Assembly: GCF_014646895.1 (NCBI RefSeq)
Contig: NZ_BMOD01000001.1
Location: 429,172-493,171 of the forward strand
Source: Deinococcus roseus
GTDB lineage: Bacteria > Deinococcota > Deinococci > Deinococcales > Deinococcaceae
Length of the DNA: 64,000 nucleotides
Reading direction: 5' to 3'
This document shows, one piece after another, positions 56,816-64,000 of the stretch (position 1 is its first letter; each line of letters starts with the position of its first letter). The notes beneath the pieces were generated by a model. The model saw nothing but the letters and a program-made list of their open reading frames with translations, was not told where the DNA came from and did not search any database. Both the position numbers and the translations under genes were made by a program.

Positions 56816-57874
56816 ATGGTCCTTCACTTGCTGTTGGTCAGTGCACTTGGAATGCTCGCCCTCCGTTACGCCGCCCAGCTTTATGTGCGCAGTTCTGGCA
56901 CAACCCAGACCCACACCATTGCCAGCCTGTACGTGCTTTTTGCCTTCATGAACTTTCTGGTTTTCATCAGCCAGCATGCAGGAAATGAAGCGCTCCGGGC
57001 AGCCTGTCTGACCCTGTTTTTCATTGCCCTGCCCCAGTTCATTGCACGGGTGTCCCAGACCCTGGTGCAGACCTTCCAGTCCGTCTACCACAAGCACCCT
57101 GAGCAGATGCACACCATCACCTACGCAGCCATGTCCATGACCACTTTGCTGGCCGGTCTGAACATCCTGGGGGTGATGTTCACCGGAAAACTGGTGACCG
57201 ATGGCAGCGGGCTTTTCATGAACATGTTTTATGGTCTGGGTTTGATTGGCTGGATCTGCATTTTCCTGATGGTGCAAGGGGTTCTCAACAGTTTTCCCCA
57301 TCACCACAAATACGCCCTTTCCATGATGGTGGCTGTGGCCTTTGGTCCCATTCTGCTGGCCCCCATCATGTCTGGTTTTGTGCATGTCAATGATGCCCTG
57401 GTGCTGTTCCTGACCTTCACACCGGTGCTGCTGACCCTGACCTTGCTGGTGGACCGGGCAGGCCTCCTCAACCCGCCTTATTACATGCCAGAACGCGCCT
57501 TGCGTTTTGTGCCCAACCCGGTGATGGTGACAGACCCGGATGACCTGATCACCTGGATGAACGAGGAAGCCAAAAAGCTCGATGCTGCAGAAGTGGGCCG
57601 TCCTGCCCTCAGTGCGTTCTATTCCAGCGAGGACTTCGTCACCGACCAGAACCAGTGGGAGCCAGACCGGGAGTACCGTTATGTGCGGACCCGCTACAAG
57701 GAATACTTGCTGCGCAAGCAGCCCATCAACAGCAATGAAAACGAGCTGCTGGGTTACCTGTACACTGCACAGGAAGTCACCGTGGAGGACAAACTGGCCC
57801 AGCATTACCACGCCAGCAAGAATTACCATGTCTCCCCCATCAAACGGAATTATTCAGAGCAGCAGGATTCGTGA
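56816..57874 (+). CDS. 7TM-PAS sensor protein without kinase domain
   Basis: A 352-aa protein with seven N-terminal membrane helices (about 1-225) resembling the HisKA_7TM input module. A PAS domain (about 230-335, FVPNPVMVTDPDDLITWMNEEAKKL) and a short tail ending NYSEQQDS follow. No histidine-kinase or GGDEF output is present. It may be truncated or may signal through a partner. ATG 56816 has AGGAG 4 bases upstream. Its stop lies inside a 10-bp tandem repeat. Confidence 0.75.
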   Translation: MVLHLLLVSALGMLALRYAAQLYVRSSGTTQTHTIASLYVLFAFMNFLVFISQHAGNEALRAACLTLFFIALPQFIARVSQTLVQTFQSVYHKHPEQMHTITYAAMSMTTLLAGLNILGVMFTGKLVTDGSGLFMNMFYGLGLIGWICIFLMVQGVLNSFPHHHKYALSMMVAVAFGPILLAPIMSGFVHVNDALVLFLTFTPVLLTLTLLVDRAGLLNPPYYMPERALRFVPNPVMVTDPDDLITWMNEEAKKLDAAEVGRPALSAFYSSEDFVTDQNQWEPDREYRYVRTRYKEYLLRKQPINSNENELLGYLYTAQEVTVEDKLAQHYHASKNYHVSPIKRNYSEQQDS

Positions 57875-57930
57875 ACCCTGCTGAACCCTGCTGAACCCTG
57901 CTGAACCCTGCTGAACCCTGCTGAACCCTC
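57871..57930. repeat. 10-bp tandem repeat, six copies
   Basis: CTGAACCCTG-type units, six head-to-tail. They fill the gap between the stop of the 7TM-PAS gene (in the first unit) and the stop of the convergent gene (in the last). 10 is not a multiple of 3, so copy change would shift frames at the ends. Confidence 0.92.
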
Positions 57931-58357
57931 AGGCCCAGAACACCACCAGGGCATTGAGCAAACGCCTGAAATGCCCTGCATCTGTAAATCTGGACGCTCT
58001 GACATACCGCTGGTGCAACTGGTAATGGTGCAGGTCCTGCAGAATGCTCTGCACCACGGGTGTGTCCTCAAAGCAGCCTTCAAAACGGTAGCGGTTGTGG
58101 CCCAGGTCCTGCACAAAATGCTGCCCCTCGGCCCAGCCATAAACATGTGAATCAAAATCCAGCTGACCCTCTTTGAGGTTTGTGAAAAGGCTGGTGTAGT
58201 ACAGCTCCATCAGGTTTGAAAAGTCCGTGCTGTTGTGGTTTTTGTTGATGTCCTCGTTGCGACCATAGGTGAATTCCAGATGCACCAGATGGCGAGGACT
58301 GCCCGGGTACGTTTCATCTTCAAGCAGGGTGGTGTCCAGCAGGTCAATGGAAAGCAT
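57929..58357 (-). CDS. Hypothetical protein
   Basis: A 142-aa soluble protein, not recognised. It is rich in His and aromatic residues (HNSTDFSNLMELYYTSLF, QDLHHYQLHQRYVRASRF) and has one Cys. TACACT lies 9 bases before ATG 58357, which supports a real leaderless gene. Its stop is inside the 10-bp repeat. The size and lone position resemble immunity genes, but I see no family match. Confidence 0.55.
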   Translation of the reverse strand: MLSIDLLDTTLLEDETYPGSPRHLVHLEFTYGRNEDINKNHNSTDFSNLMELYYTSLFTNLKEGQLDFDSHVYGWAEGQHFVQDLGHNRYRFEGCFEDTPVVQSILQDLHHYQLHQRYVRASRFTDAGHFRRLLNALVVFWA

Positions 58358-58408
58358 GATGCCTGCAGTGTAAATCAGAACCCTGCATCCAGAAATGCTG
58401 CAGGTGGC

Positions 58409-59812
58409 TTACAATGCACCGCGCAATTGCCGGATGCCCTGTTCAATTTGCTGGGGATTCAAATGGGCATAGTTCAGGATGATCCCGCTGTGGTGGGCCT
58501 GGGTGGCATACCTGCTCAGAAAATCCACAGCAACCCCGGAGCGCAGAGAAGCTTCTCTGAGTTGCTGCTCGGTCCAGTCTGCTGGGAGGAAAGCGCAGAT
58601 GTGCAGACCTGCGCCCGTGGTCGGAATGGTCCACTCTGGAAAATGCTCTTTCAGGGCTGCCAGCAAAGTTTCATAGCGCTCCAGCACCATGGCCCGTGCT
58701 TTTTTAAGGTGCCTTGCAAAGCCACCTGAGTGCAGAAAATCCGCCAGGGCCAGGCTGTCCAGCGTCGGGGGTTGTCGGTCTGTGAGATAACGGGTGGCAG
58801 ACAGCACCTCAATGATGGGTGCAGGAGCCACCAGAAAGCCACTTCTGAGGGCAGGAGACAGGCTCTTGGAGAAGGTGCCCACATAAATCACCTGTGCAGG
58901 ATTGAGGCCCTGCATGGCAGAAAGTGGGCGGGTGTCAAACCGGAATTCCGAGTTGTAATCGTCTTCCAGAATCCAGGCTCCGACTGTTCTGGCCCAGTCC
59001 AGAATCTTCAGGCGTCTGGAGGCAGGCAGGATTGCACCTGTGGGGAACTGGTGGGCAGGCGTGATGTAAAGCAGGTCTGCTTTTCTGGGCAAAAGTTCAG
59101 GATTCAGACCTTCAGCATCGACGGGAAGGTAAATCACCTCCGCACCCGAAGCCTCAAACACCCTTCTGGCCCCCAGATACCCCGGATCTTCCATCACCAC
59201 GGTTTTTCCTGGTTCCAGAAAGACCCTGGCAAGAGCATCCAGGCTGCCCTGAGAGCCACTGGAGAGCATGACCATGCCTGCTGTGGCCTTGACCCCACGC
59301 TCACGGGCCAGATAGCTGGAAATCGCTTCACGGGTTTCCAGCGGTCCCAGTTCATCACCGTACTGACCCAGACCTCCCTGCAAGGCTTTGGCCCGCTCAC
59401 GGAGCGCCCTGGCCCACGCTTCTGCAGGAAAAAACTCACTGGGCACATTGCCCAGCCTGAAATCCACCTCGATGTGGTTGTAGGAAGGCCGGATCGGGGT
59501 TTGCAAAGCACGGATGGCCCATTCGGTCAGTTTCAGTTGTGGGGCAGGCACTTCCAGCGTCAGTTCTGGATTGACACTGCGGGCCACATAAGTGCCACTG
59601 GCCGGACGGGTCTCTATGAAACCCTCGATTTCCAGCAGCTCAAAAGCTTCCAGAACGGTGTTTCTGGCCACCCCCCAGGTTCTGGCAAATTCCCGGCTGC
59701 TGGGCAATTTGCTCCCCTCAGGTAAGGCACCTGACAGAATGGCCTCCCGCAAAGCCTGATAGACCTGTCGGTACAGCGGTTCCGTGGGATTGGGATTTAG
59801 AGGGGGAAGCAT
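58409..59812 (-). CDS. MocR/PdxR-type regulator (GntR HTH fused to aminotransferase)
   Basis: A 467-aa fusion. Residues 1-75 form a GntR winged HTH (LREAILSGALPEGSKLPSSRE, GVARNTVLEAFELLEIEGF). Residues 110-467 form a type I PLP aminotransferase domain with the PLP Lys in VGTFSKSLSPALRSGF. MocR proteins sense PLP or amino acids and regulate adjacent genes. The amino-acid ABC transporter downstream is a natural target, though this gene reads in the same direction, not divergently. TAAACT (59819-59824) lies 6 bases before the ATG. Confidence 0.88.
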   Translation of the reverse strand: MLPPLNPNPTEPLYRQVYQALREAILSGALPEGSKLPSSREFARTWGVARNTVLEAFELLEIEGFIETRPASGTYVARSVNPELTLEVPAPQLKLTEWAIRALQTPIRPSYNHIEVDFRLGNVPSEFFPAEAWARALRERAKALQGGLGQYGDELGPLETREAISSYLARERGVKATAGMVMLSSGSQGSLDALARVFLEPGKTVVMEDPGYLGARRVFEASGAEVIYLPVDAEGLNPELLPRKADLLYITPAHQFPTGAILPASRRLKILDWARTVGAWILEDDYNSEFRFDTRPLSAMQGLNPAQVIYVGTFSKSLSPALRSGFLVAPAPIIEVLSATRYLTDRQPPTLDSLALADFLHSGGFARHLKKARAMVLERYETLLAALKEHFPEWTIPTTGAGLHICAFLPADWTEQQLREASLRSGVAVDFLSRYATQAHHSGIILNYAHLNPQQIEQGIRQLRGAL

Positions 59813-59828
59813 GGCTACAGTTTAGGGG

Positions 59829-59850
59829 CAGAGGACCGAAGGCAAAAGTC
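59829..59850. repeat. Degenerate heptamer repeat
   Basis: GCAGAGG, ACCGAAG, GCAAAAG in tandem, upstream of the MocR gene. Confidence 0.5.
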
Positions 59851-59870
59851 AGAACACTGCACAGGTTTTG

Positions 59871-59900
59871 AAAAACAAAAACCGCCCCCTCTGGAGCGGT
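59871..59900 (-). terminator. Terminator of the amino-acid transporter permease gene
   Basis: ACCGC...GCGGT stem with inner CC/GG pairs, followed by TTTTTGTTTTT on the minus strand. Confidence 0.75.
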
Positions 59901-59914
59901 CCTGTCTGAAAACT

Positions 59915-60703
59915 TCATCTGGATTTGGTCTTGAAGCGCCGCTCCAGTTCGTTGGTAAAGAGGGTCATCACGGTGGTCAGAAACAGATAGATCGATGCAG
60001 AGGTAACATAAGAAGGAATCACCAGGAAAGTCTGGCTCTTGAACCGATCAATGGCATTGGCAAGTTCCAGGGTGCCCACCACAGTGGCAAGTGAGGTGTC
60101 TTTCAACAATGACACGATGTTGTTGACCAGTGGAGGAATCGAAACCCGAACAGCCTGGGGCAAAATCACCAGCCACATGGCCTGAATTCCACTGAGTCCC
60201 AGCGAACGGGCCGCTTCGGTCTGGCCTCTGGGAATGGCCTGAATGGAAGCCCGGATCACTTCTGCATTGTAGGCCCCCTGGTTGAGGGCCAGGGCCACCA
60301 TCGGGGCATAAAAATCAAAATCCGGCAAATCCACCACGCTGGGCACGATGCTGGGCACAGCATTAAAAGCAAAGAGGATTTGCACAATCAGTGGGGTGCC
60401 CCGAAACACCCACACATAAAAAGAAGCCAGCCACCTGAAAGGAGCAAAACCACTGAGTTTGGCAATCCCGGTGACGGTTCCCAGAAAGATGCCCAGAACA
60501 CCAGAAGTCACCGTAAGCAGCAATGTGGTCTTGGTGGCATCCACAAAAATCTGAGCATTGTCTGCAAACTGCTGGGCATAACTGAGGTGCAGCAATCCAG
60601 GCAGTGTTTTGACCCCATAACCAATCAAAACCAGTGCAATGGGAAAAGCAACGACCAGTCCAAGAATCCACAACACGTTGTTTAAAGACGAGTTCTCTTT
60701 CAT
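59915..60703 (-). CDS. Amino acid ABC transporter permease
   Basis: A 262-aa HisM/GlnP-type permease with about five helices. The TKTTLLLTVTSGVLGIFLG start of the transmembrane domain, WVFRGTPLIVQILF and the EAA loop EAARSLGLSGIQAMWLVILPQA are present. It follows the binding protein by 51 bases that hold a terminator hairpin. No ATPase gene is in the cluster, so it must borrow one encoded elsewhere. Confidence 0.92.
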   Translation of the reverse strand: MKENSSLNNVLWILGLVVAFPIALVLIGYGVKTLPGLLHLSYAQQFADNAQIFVDATKTTLLLTVTSGVLGIFLGTVTGIAKLSGFAPFRWLASFYVWVFRGTPLIVQILFAFNAVPSIVPSVVDLPDFDFYAPMVALALNQGAYNAEVIRASIQAIPRGQTEAARSLGLSGIQAMWLVILPQAVRVSIPPLVNNIVSLLKDTSLATVVGTLELANAIDRFKSQTFLVIPSYVTSASIYLFLTTVMTLFTNELERRFKTKSR

Positions 60704-60718
60704 AGCACCACAAAGAAA

Positions 60719-60744
60719 GCAGGAGGTGAAGTCCTCACCTCCTG
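60719..60744 (-). terminator. Intercistronic terminator/attenuator between binding protein and permease
   Basis: A perfect 11-bp stem, GCAGGAGGTGA with TCACCTCCTGC, followed by TTTCTTTG on the minus strand. It would give more binding protein than permease, as is usual in such operons. Confidence 0.75.
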
Positions 60745-60754
60745 CCCATGGGAT

Positions 60755-61507
60755 TTATTTGCAACTGACGTCCGTACCGAAGTATTTCTTGCTGATCTTC
60801 GCGTAGGTTCCATCTTTGAGGATGTCGGCCAGGGCACCGTTGAGGGCTTCAGTGACGCTGGTGTTGCCCTTGTTGATCACCATGGCGATTTTCTCCTGGA
60901 ACAGAAGATCACCCAGTTGCCATTTCACTTTGGGATTGGCTTTCTGGGCATCCAGCACCACGAATTTGTCAGAAACCCAGGCATCAACGGTGCCAGAGAT
61001 CAGGGCCTGCACAGCGTCCGTGTCTTTGGGGAAGGTTTTGACCTTCGCGCCTTTGACTTTCTGCACGTTGGACAGATAACTGGTGCCCACCTGCACAGCA
61101 ACACGTTTTCCATTCAGTTGCGCAGCGGTCTTGATGTTGGGGGATTTGGAAACAATCTGGCCCCCGGTGCAGTAGTGGGGATCGGAGAAGTCCACCACTT
61201 TGGCCCGCTCTTCATTGATGCCGTGAGAGGCAATGGCAAAGTCATAACGGTTCTGGGTGACCCCAATGATCAGGGAGTCAAAAGGCTGGGTGACCCACTG
61301 GACTTTCAGGCCCAGTTTCTTGGCGATGGCATCGCCCAGTTCCACTTCAAATCCAGTGAGTTTTTTGCCCACAAAGTAGTTGAATGGTTTGAATGCCCCT
61401 TCAGTGGCAATCTTGATGGTCCCTGCAGCCTTGATTTCATCAAAGGTGCGAGCCCCAGCAGTGGCGGTGAGCAGAATGGCACCCAACAGTAAAGCGGTCT
61501 TCTTCAT
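60755..61507 (-). CDS. Amino acid ABC transporter substrate-binding protein
   Basis: A 250-aa periplasmic protein of the SBP_bac_3 family. A signal peptide (MKKTALLLGAILLTATAGA) is followed by IKIATEGAFKPFNYF, GFEVELGDAIAKKLG and AVQVGTSYL. The polar amino acid ligand cannot be fixed. ATG 61507 has AAGGAG 5 bases upstream; the frame upstream to 61600 is not coding. A TAGAAT about 25 bases before the ribosome site may be the -10 box. Confidence 0.9.
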   Translation of the reverse strand: MKKTALLLGAILLTATAGARTFDEIKAAGTIKIATEGAFKPFNYFVGKKLTGFEVELGDAIAKKLGLKVQWVTQPFDSLIIGVTQNRYDFAIASHGINEERAKVVDFSDPHYCTGGQIVSKSPNIKTAAQLNGKRVAVQVGTSYLSNVQKVKGAKVKTFPKDTDAVQALISGTVDAWVSDKFVVLDAQKANPKVKWQLGDLLFQEKIAMVINKGNTSVTEALNGALADILKDGTYAKISKKYFGTDVSCK

Positions 61508-61572
61508 GGCAACTCCTTGTGGTCTGGTGATTTGGCACATTCTAGCACAGCTTGAGGGGAATCTTTTCCTGT

Positions 61573-61607
61573 CCTGAACGTGCGTTTTGATTCGGCCCAA
61601 GTTCAGG
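61573..61607. promoter_or_regulatory. Inverted repeat upstream of the binding-protein gene
   Basis: CCTGAAC (61573-61579) and GTTCAGG (61601-61607), a 7-bp inverted repeat spaced by 21 bases, just upstream of the likely promoter. Confidence 0.4.
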
Positions 61608-61654
61608 CAAACGGCAGGTCAATAGCTGATTTAGCTTAACACAGCCTGTCTAAA

Positions 61655-61666
61655 TTTGTATACAAA
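61655..61666. promoter_or_regulatory. GntR-type palindrome
   Basis: TTTGTATACAAA is a perfect 12-base palindrome fitting the FadR/GntR operator pattern TNGT-N-ACNA. It lies about 150 bases upstream of the amino-acid transporter genes and 110 bases past ugpC. Confidence 0.45.
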
Positions 61667-61723
61667 ATTACCATGTGTAAGGTGCATGGGAGATGAATGT
61701 TGGAACTGCCTTTGGCCCTCAGC

Positions 61724-61771
61724 AAGCAAAAGTAGAAGCCCGCCGAAAACGGCGGACTTCTACTTTTGCTT
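61724..61771 (-). terminator. Very strong terminator of ugpC
   Basis: A 15-bp perfect stem (61724-61738 with 61757-61771) plus an inner CCGCCG/CGGCGG stem. It lies 7 bases past the ugpC stop. Confidence 0.85.
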
Positions 61772-61777
61772 CTAAAT

Positions 61778-62872
61778 TTAGCGGGTCAGGGCCAGCTCGG
61801 TCTGCATGTCGAAAGCGTACAGACGGCTGCGGTCCACCAGCAGTTCAACCTGGTCACCAGGGCGCACAGGGGCGTGTCCGTCCACTTTGGCGATCAGGGT
61901 CTGACCACCAAGGTCGACAATCACGTCGGTCTGGGCTCCGAGAGGCTCCACCACTTCCACGGTGGCGCGGATCACGTTGGTGGCATCTTCAGGAATGGCG
62001 GTGTAGCCTTTCATGCCGATGTGCTCGGGACGGATGCCCATCCAGACCTGCTTGCCTTCGTAGCCACGCAGGGACTGGGCCAGACCACCAGTGGGCAGGA
62101 TGGCGAAACCCTGGCCGGTGAAACGTCCGCCCTGCACGGTTGCAGTGACGAAGTTCATGGAGGGGCTGCCGATGAAGCCTGCCACGAATTTGTTTTTGGG
62201 GTTGTCGTACAGGTTGAGGGGGGTGTCCACTTGCTGGATCACTCCGTCACGCATGACGACAATGCGGGTGCCCATGGTCATGGCTTCGACCTGGTCGTGG
62301 GTCACGTAAATGACGGTGGCACCCAGACGGCGGTGAAGCTTGCTGATCTGTGAGCGCATTTCCACACGGAGCTTGGCGTCCAGGTTGGAAAGGGGCTCGT
62401 CCATGAGGAACACTTTGGGTTCACGCACGATGGCGCGACCCAGAGCAACACGCTGACGCTGACCCCCGGAGAGTTCCTTGGGTTTGCGGTCCAGCAGGTG
62501 CTCGATTTGCAGAATCTTGGCGGCTTCACGCACACGCTTGTCGATTTCGGCTTTGGGGGTCTTGCGCAGACGCAGACCGAAAGCCATGTTCTCGTACACG
62601 TTCATGTGGGGGTAAAGTGCGTAGTTCTGGAACACCATGGCGATGTCGCGGTCCTTGGGGGGAACGTCGTTCATCACCCTGTCGCCAATGCGCAAGGTGC
62701 CGTCAGAGATGTCTTCCAGACCGGCGATCATTCGCAGGGTGGTGGACTTTCCGCAGCCCGAAGGACCGACGAACACCATGAATTCACGGTCATGGATGTG
62801 CAGGTTGAAATCGGTGACTGCGGTGACTTTGCCGTAGCGCTTGTAGACCTTCTCTAAGATTACGTCTGCCAT
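61778..62872 (-). CDS. ugpC: Sugar / sn-glycerol-3-phosphate ABC transporter ATPase (UgpC/MalK/MsmK type)
   Basis: A 364-aa ABC ATPase: Walker A GPSGCGKST (36-44), signature ELSGGQRQRVALGRA, Walker B FLMDEPLSNLDAKLR, and a C-terminal TOBE/regulatory domain (about 240-364). There is no adjacent permease, as for the shared MsmX/MsmK-type ATPase that serves several sugar transporters. ATG 62872 has GGAGG 8 bases upstream. The symbol follows the UgpC family label; the true substrates are open. Confidence 0.85.
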   Translation of the reverse strand: MADVILEKVYKRYGKVTAVTDFNLHIHDREFMVFVGPSGCGKSTTLRMIAGLEDISDGTLRIGDRVMNDVPPKDRDIAMVFQNYALYPHMNVYENMAFGLRLRKTPKAEIDKRVREAAKILQIEHLLDRKPKELSGGQRQRVALGRAIVREPKVFLMDEPLSNLDAKLRVEMRSQISKLHRRLGATVIYVTHDQVEAMTMGTRIVVMRDGVIQQVDTPLNLYDNPKNKFVAGFIGSPSMNFVTATVQGGRFTGQGFAILPTGGLAQSLRGYEGKQVWMGIRPEHIGMKGYTAIPEDATNVIRATVEVVEPLGAQTDVIVDLGGQTLIAKVDGHAPVRPGDQVELLVDRSRLYAFDMQTELALTR

Positions 62873-63107
62873 GTTGTTATCCTCCCCCATGCTCTCACCC
62901 GTGAATTTCCTCGGGCGACTTGGGTGCGTTGCGATTGCCTGGTGCTGACTCTGGTGATTTTGCCTACAAACTAGATCATAGCATTGTCATCAGACCGTGC
63001 ATAGTCCCAGAATGACCTCAATGTAAACGATGAAACAGTTGTCTGGGCAAGGAATTTTTGGGGTTTCCGCAATTACAGTTTTTTTACGTCTCCCATTTCA
63101 CGGGACA

Positions 63108-63136
63108 AAAAAATCCCCCTTTGTGAAAAGGGGGAC
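63108..63136 (-). terminator. Terminator of secA
   Basis: TCCCCCTTT with AAAGGGGGA, followed by TTTTTTT on the minus strand, 30 bases past the secA stop. Confidence 0.88.
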
Positions 63137-63165
63137 AGGCAGAGCATTGTGATGTCAAGAGGGTT

Positions 63166-64000
63166 TTAAGCTTCAGATCCCTGGTTGACCTGCAGCCTGA
63201 ACATGAACTTGGTGACTTCACCTTTAAGGGTGTCGATCATCTCGTTGAACATCTTGGTTCCTTCAAATTTGTATTCCTGGAAGGGATCACGCTGGCCGTA
63301 ACCACGCAGGAAGATGCCCTGACGCAGCACTTCCATGGCATGCAGGTGCTCTTTCCAGTACTGGTCCACGTTTTGCAGCAACACATAACGACCAATGCCC
63401 ATGTACAGGCCGCTTCCCAGTTCTTCTTTGCGTTTGTCATGGGAATCTGCAGCGTATTCCAGCATGCTTCTGTGGCACTCGTCCACAGTGTTGCCTTTCA
63501 GGGACTCGAAGTTGAACGCCTCAAAGTGGGGGATGTGCTCTTCCAGTTCGGCTTTGAGCTGGCCCAGATCCCAGTCTTCAGGGCTGATGTTTTCTGGGGC
63601 ATAGGTGTAGAGGGCAGATTCGACGTAATCCCCGATCATGCCTTCGATGCTCTCTTCGATCTGCACGTCTTCACCGAGCAGCACTTCACGGCGCTGGGCG
63701 TAGATCACTTCACGCTGTTTGCCCAGCACGTTGTCGAATTCCAGCAACTGTTTGCGAATGGCGAAGTTGCGTTCTTCCACCCGGCCCTGTGCCCGTTCAA
63801 TGGCTCCGGTCACCATGCCTGCGGCAATGGGCTGGGTGTCGTCCATGCCGATGCGGTCCAGCATGGCCAGCACCCGGTCATTGGCGAAAAGGCGCATCAG
63901 GTCGTCTTCAAAGGACACGAAGAATTTGCTGGAACCGGGGTCCCCCTGACGTCCTGCACGTCCACGCAGCTGGTTGTCAATGCGGCGGGATTCGTGGCGT
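63166..64000 (-). CDS. secA: Preprotein translocase ATPase SecA (3' part only)
   Basis: The C-terminal 277 codons of SecA; the gene runs off the window. Visible marks are SRRIDNQLRGRAGRQGDPGSS (motif VI, split), IERAQGRVEERNFAIRKQLLEFDNVLGKQREVIYAQRR, and the helical-scaffold/wing region up to GYGQRDPFQEYKFEG. The protein ends FMFRLQVNQGSEA with no SEC-C Cys-rich zinc motif, so the zinc tail used to bind SecB is absent. Confidence 0.96.
   Translation of the reverse strand, partial: RHESRRIDNQLRGRAGRQGDPGSSKFFVSFEDDLMRLFANDRVLAMLDRIGMDDTQPIAAGMVTGAIERAQGRVEERNFAIRKQLLEFDNVLGKQREVIYAQRREVLLGEDVQIEESIEGMIGDYVESALYTYAPENISPEDWDLGQLKAELEEHIPHFEAFNFESLKGNTVDECHRSMLEYAADSHDKRKEELGSGLYMGIGRYVLLQNVDQYWKEHLHAMEVLRQGIFLRGYGQRDPFQEYKFEGTKMFNEMIDTLKGEVTKFMFRLQVNQGSEA

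Noticed and set aside
57871..57930. Possible CRISPR array
   Set aside because: The units are 10 bp and directly adjacent with no spacers.

Overview
The window is a 64-kb piece of a Deinococcus-type chromosome (phylum Deinococcota). The evidence is indirect but consistent. About twenty genes start 5-9 bases downstream of a TANNNT -10 box with no ribosome binding site, the leaderless arrangement typical of Deinococcus. The gene content also fits: LptA/LptC-like envelope proteins, two bacillithiol genes (bshB1 and a YfiT/BstA-like transferase), HAIR-like HspR sites at groESL, a KirBac channel, and ComEA-ComEC. Most genes are housekeeping and densely packed. I see no insertion sequence, prophage, CRISPR array, rRNA or replication origin.

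Layout. 1-2.0 kb: amino-sugar catabolism (nagA, cut by the window edge, then a SIS-domain deaminase). 2.1-6.3 kb: a DinB-like membrane protein, a cyclase-fold protein, a DUF1990-like pair and mnmA. 6.3-10.9 kb: a hairpin-rich gap, an Imm10-like orphan immunity gene, lysA, mug, a sulfite-oxidase-like enzyme and a ParB-like/DUF4032-type protein. 11-16.7 kb: VanW protein, meaB, a histidine phosphatase, purM and an SDR. 16.7-26.9 kb: secreted pectate-lyase-like lipoprotein, polyprenyl synthase, TPR protein, two small genes, DUF554 protein, plsY-bshB1, two AT-rich secreted proteins, cytochrome P460 and a DUF3352 protein. 26.9-32.6 kb: thiamine operon thiC-thiE-thiS-thiG-thiO behind a TPP riboswitch, with divergent thiD. 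32.6-37.6 kb: a short promoter-ORF-terminator unit, then argF, an unknown gene, argC, a barstar-like gene and argJ. 37.7-46.3 kb: three small membrane-anchored proteins, comEC-comEA, a diguanylate cyclase, rlmB, KirBac, bstA and an EEP-family protein. 46.4-54.3 kb: groES-groEL, SRPBCC, TatD, a serine hydrolase, the LptC/LptA/LptA-like trio, a SUKH-4-like gene and tRNA-Val. 54.4-64 kb: Zn/Mn-type ABC transporter genes, an Rrf2 regulator, a 7TM-PAS protein, a MocR regulator, an amino-acid ABC transporter, ugpC/malK and the 3' end of secA.

Functional links: NagA plus the SIS deaminase convert GlcNAc-6-P to fructose-6-P. The thi genes make both halves of thiamine, under riboswitch control on the operon side only. 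ArgF, ArgC and ArgJ belong to arginine synthesis. ComEA and ComEC form the DNA-uptake core. BshB1 makes bacillithiol and the BstA-like protein probably uses it.

Unusual features: intergenic regions carry a dispersed family of tandem 7-bp repeats (GC-x-GA-xx type). At three places two arrays face each other to bound about 180 bp. Other points are palindromes at the -35 regions of lysA and argF, two HAIR-like sites around the groES promoter, a free-standing short transcription unit at 32.9-33.0 kb, two sORFs of 40 and 54 codons, and three scattered immunity-type genes without visible toxins. I did not find a convincing multi-gene novel system; the 180-bp elements and the 32.9-kb unit are the best leads.
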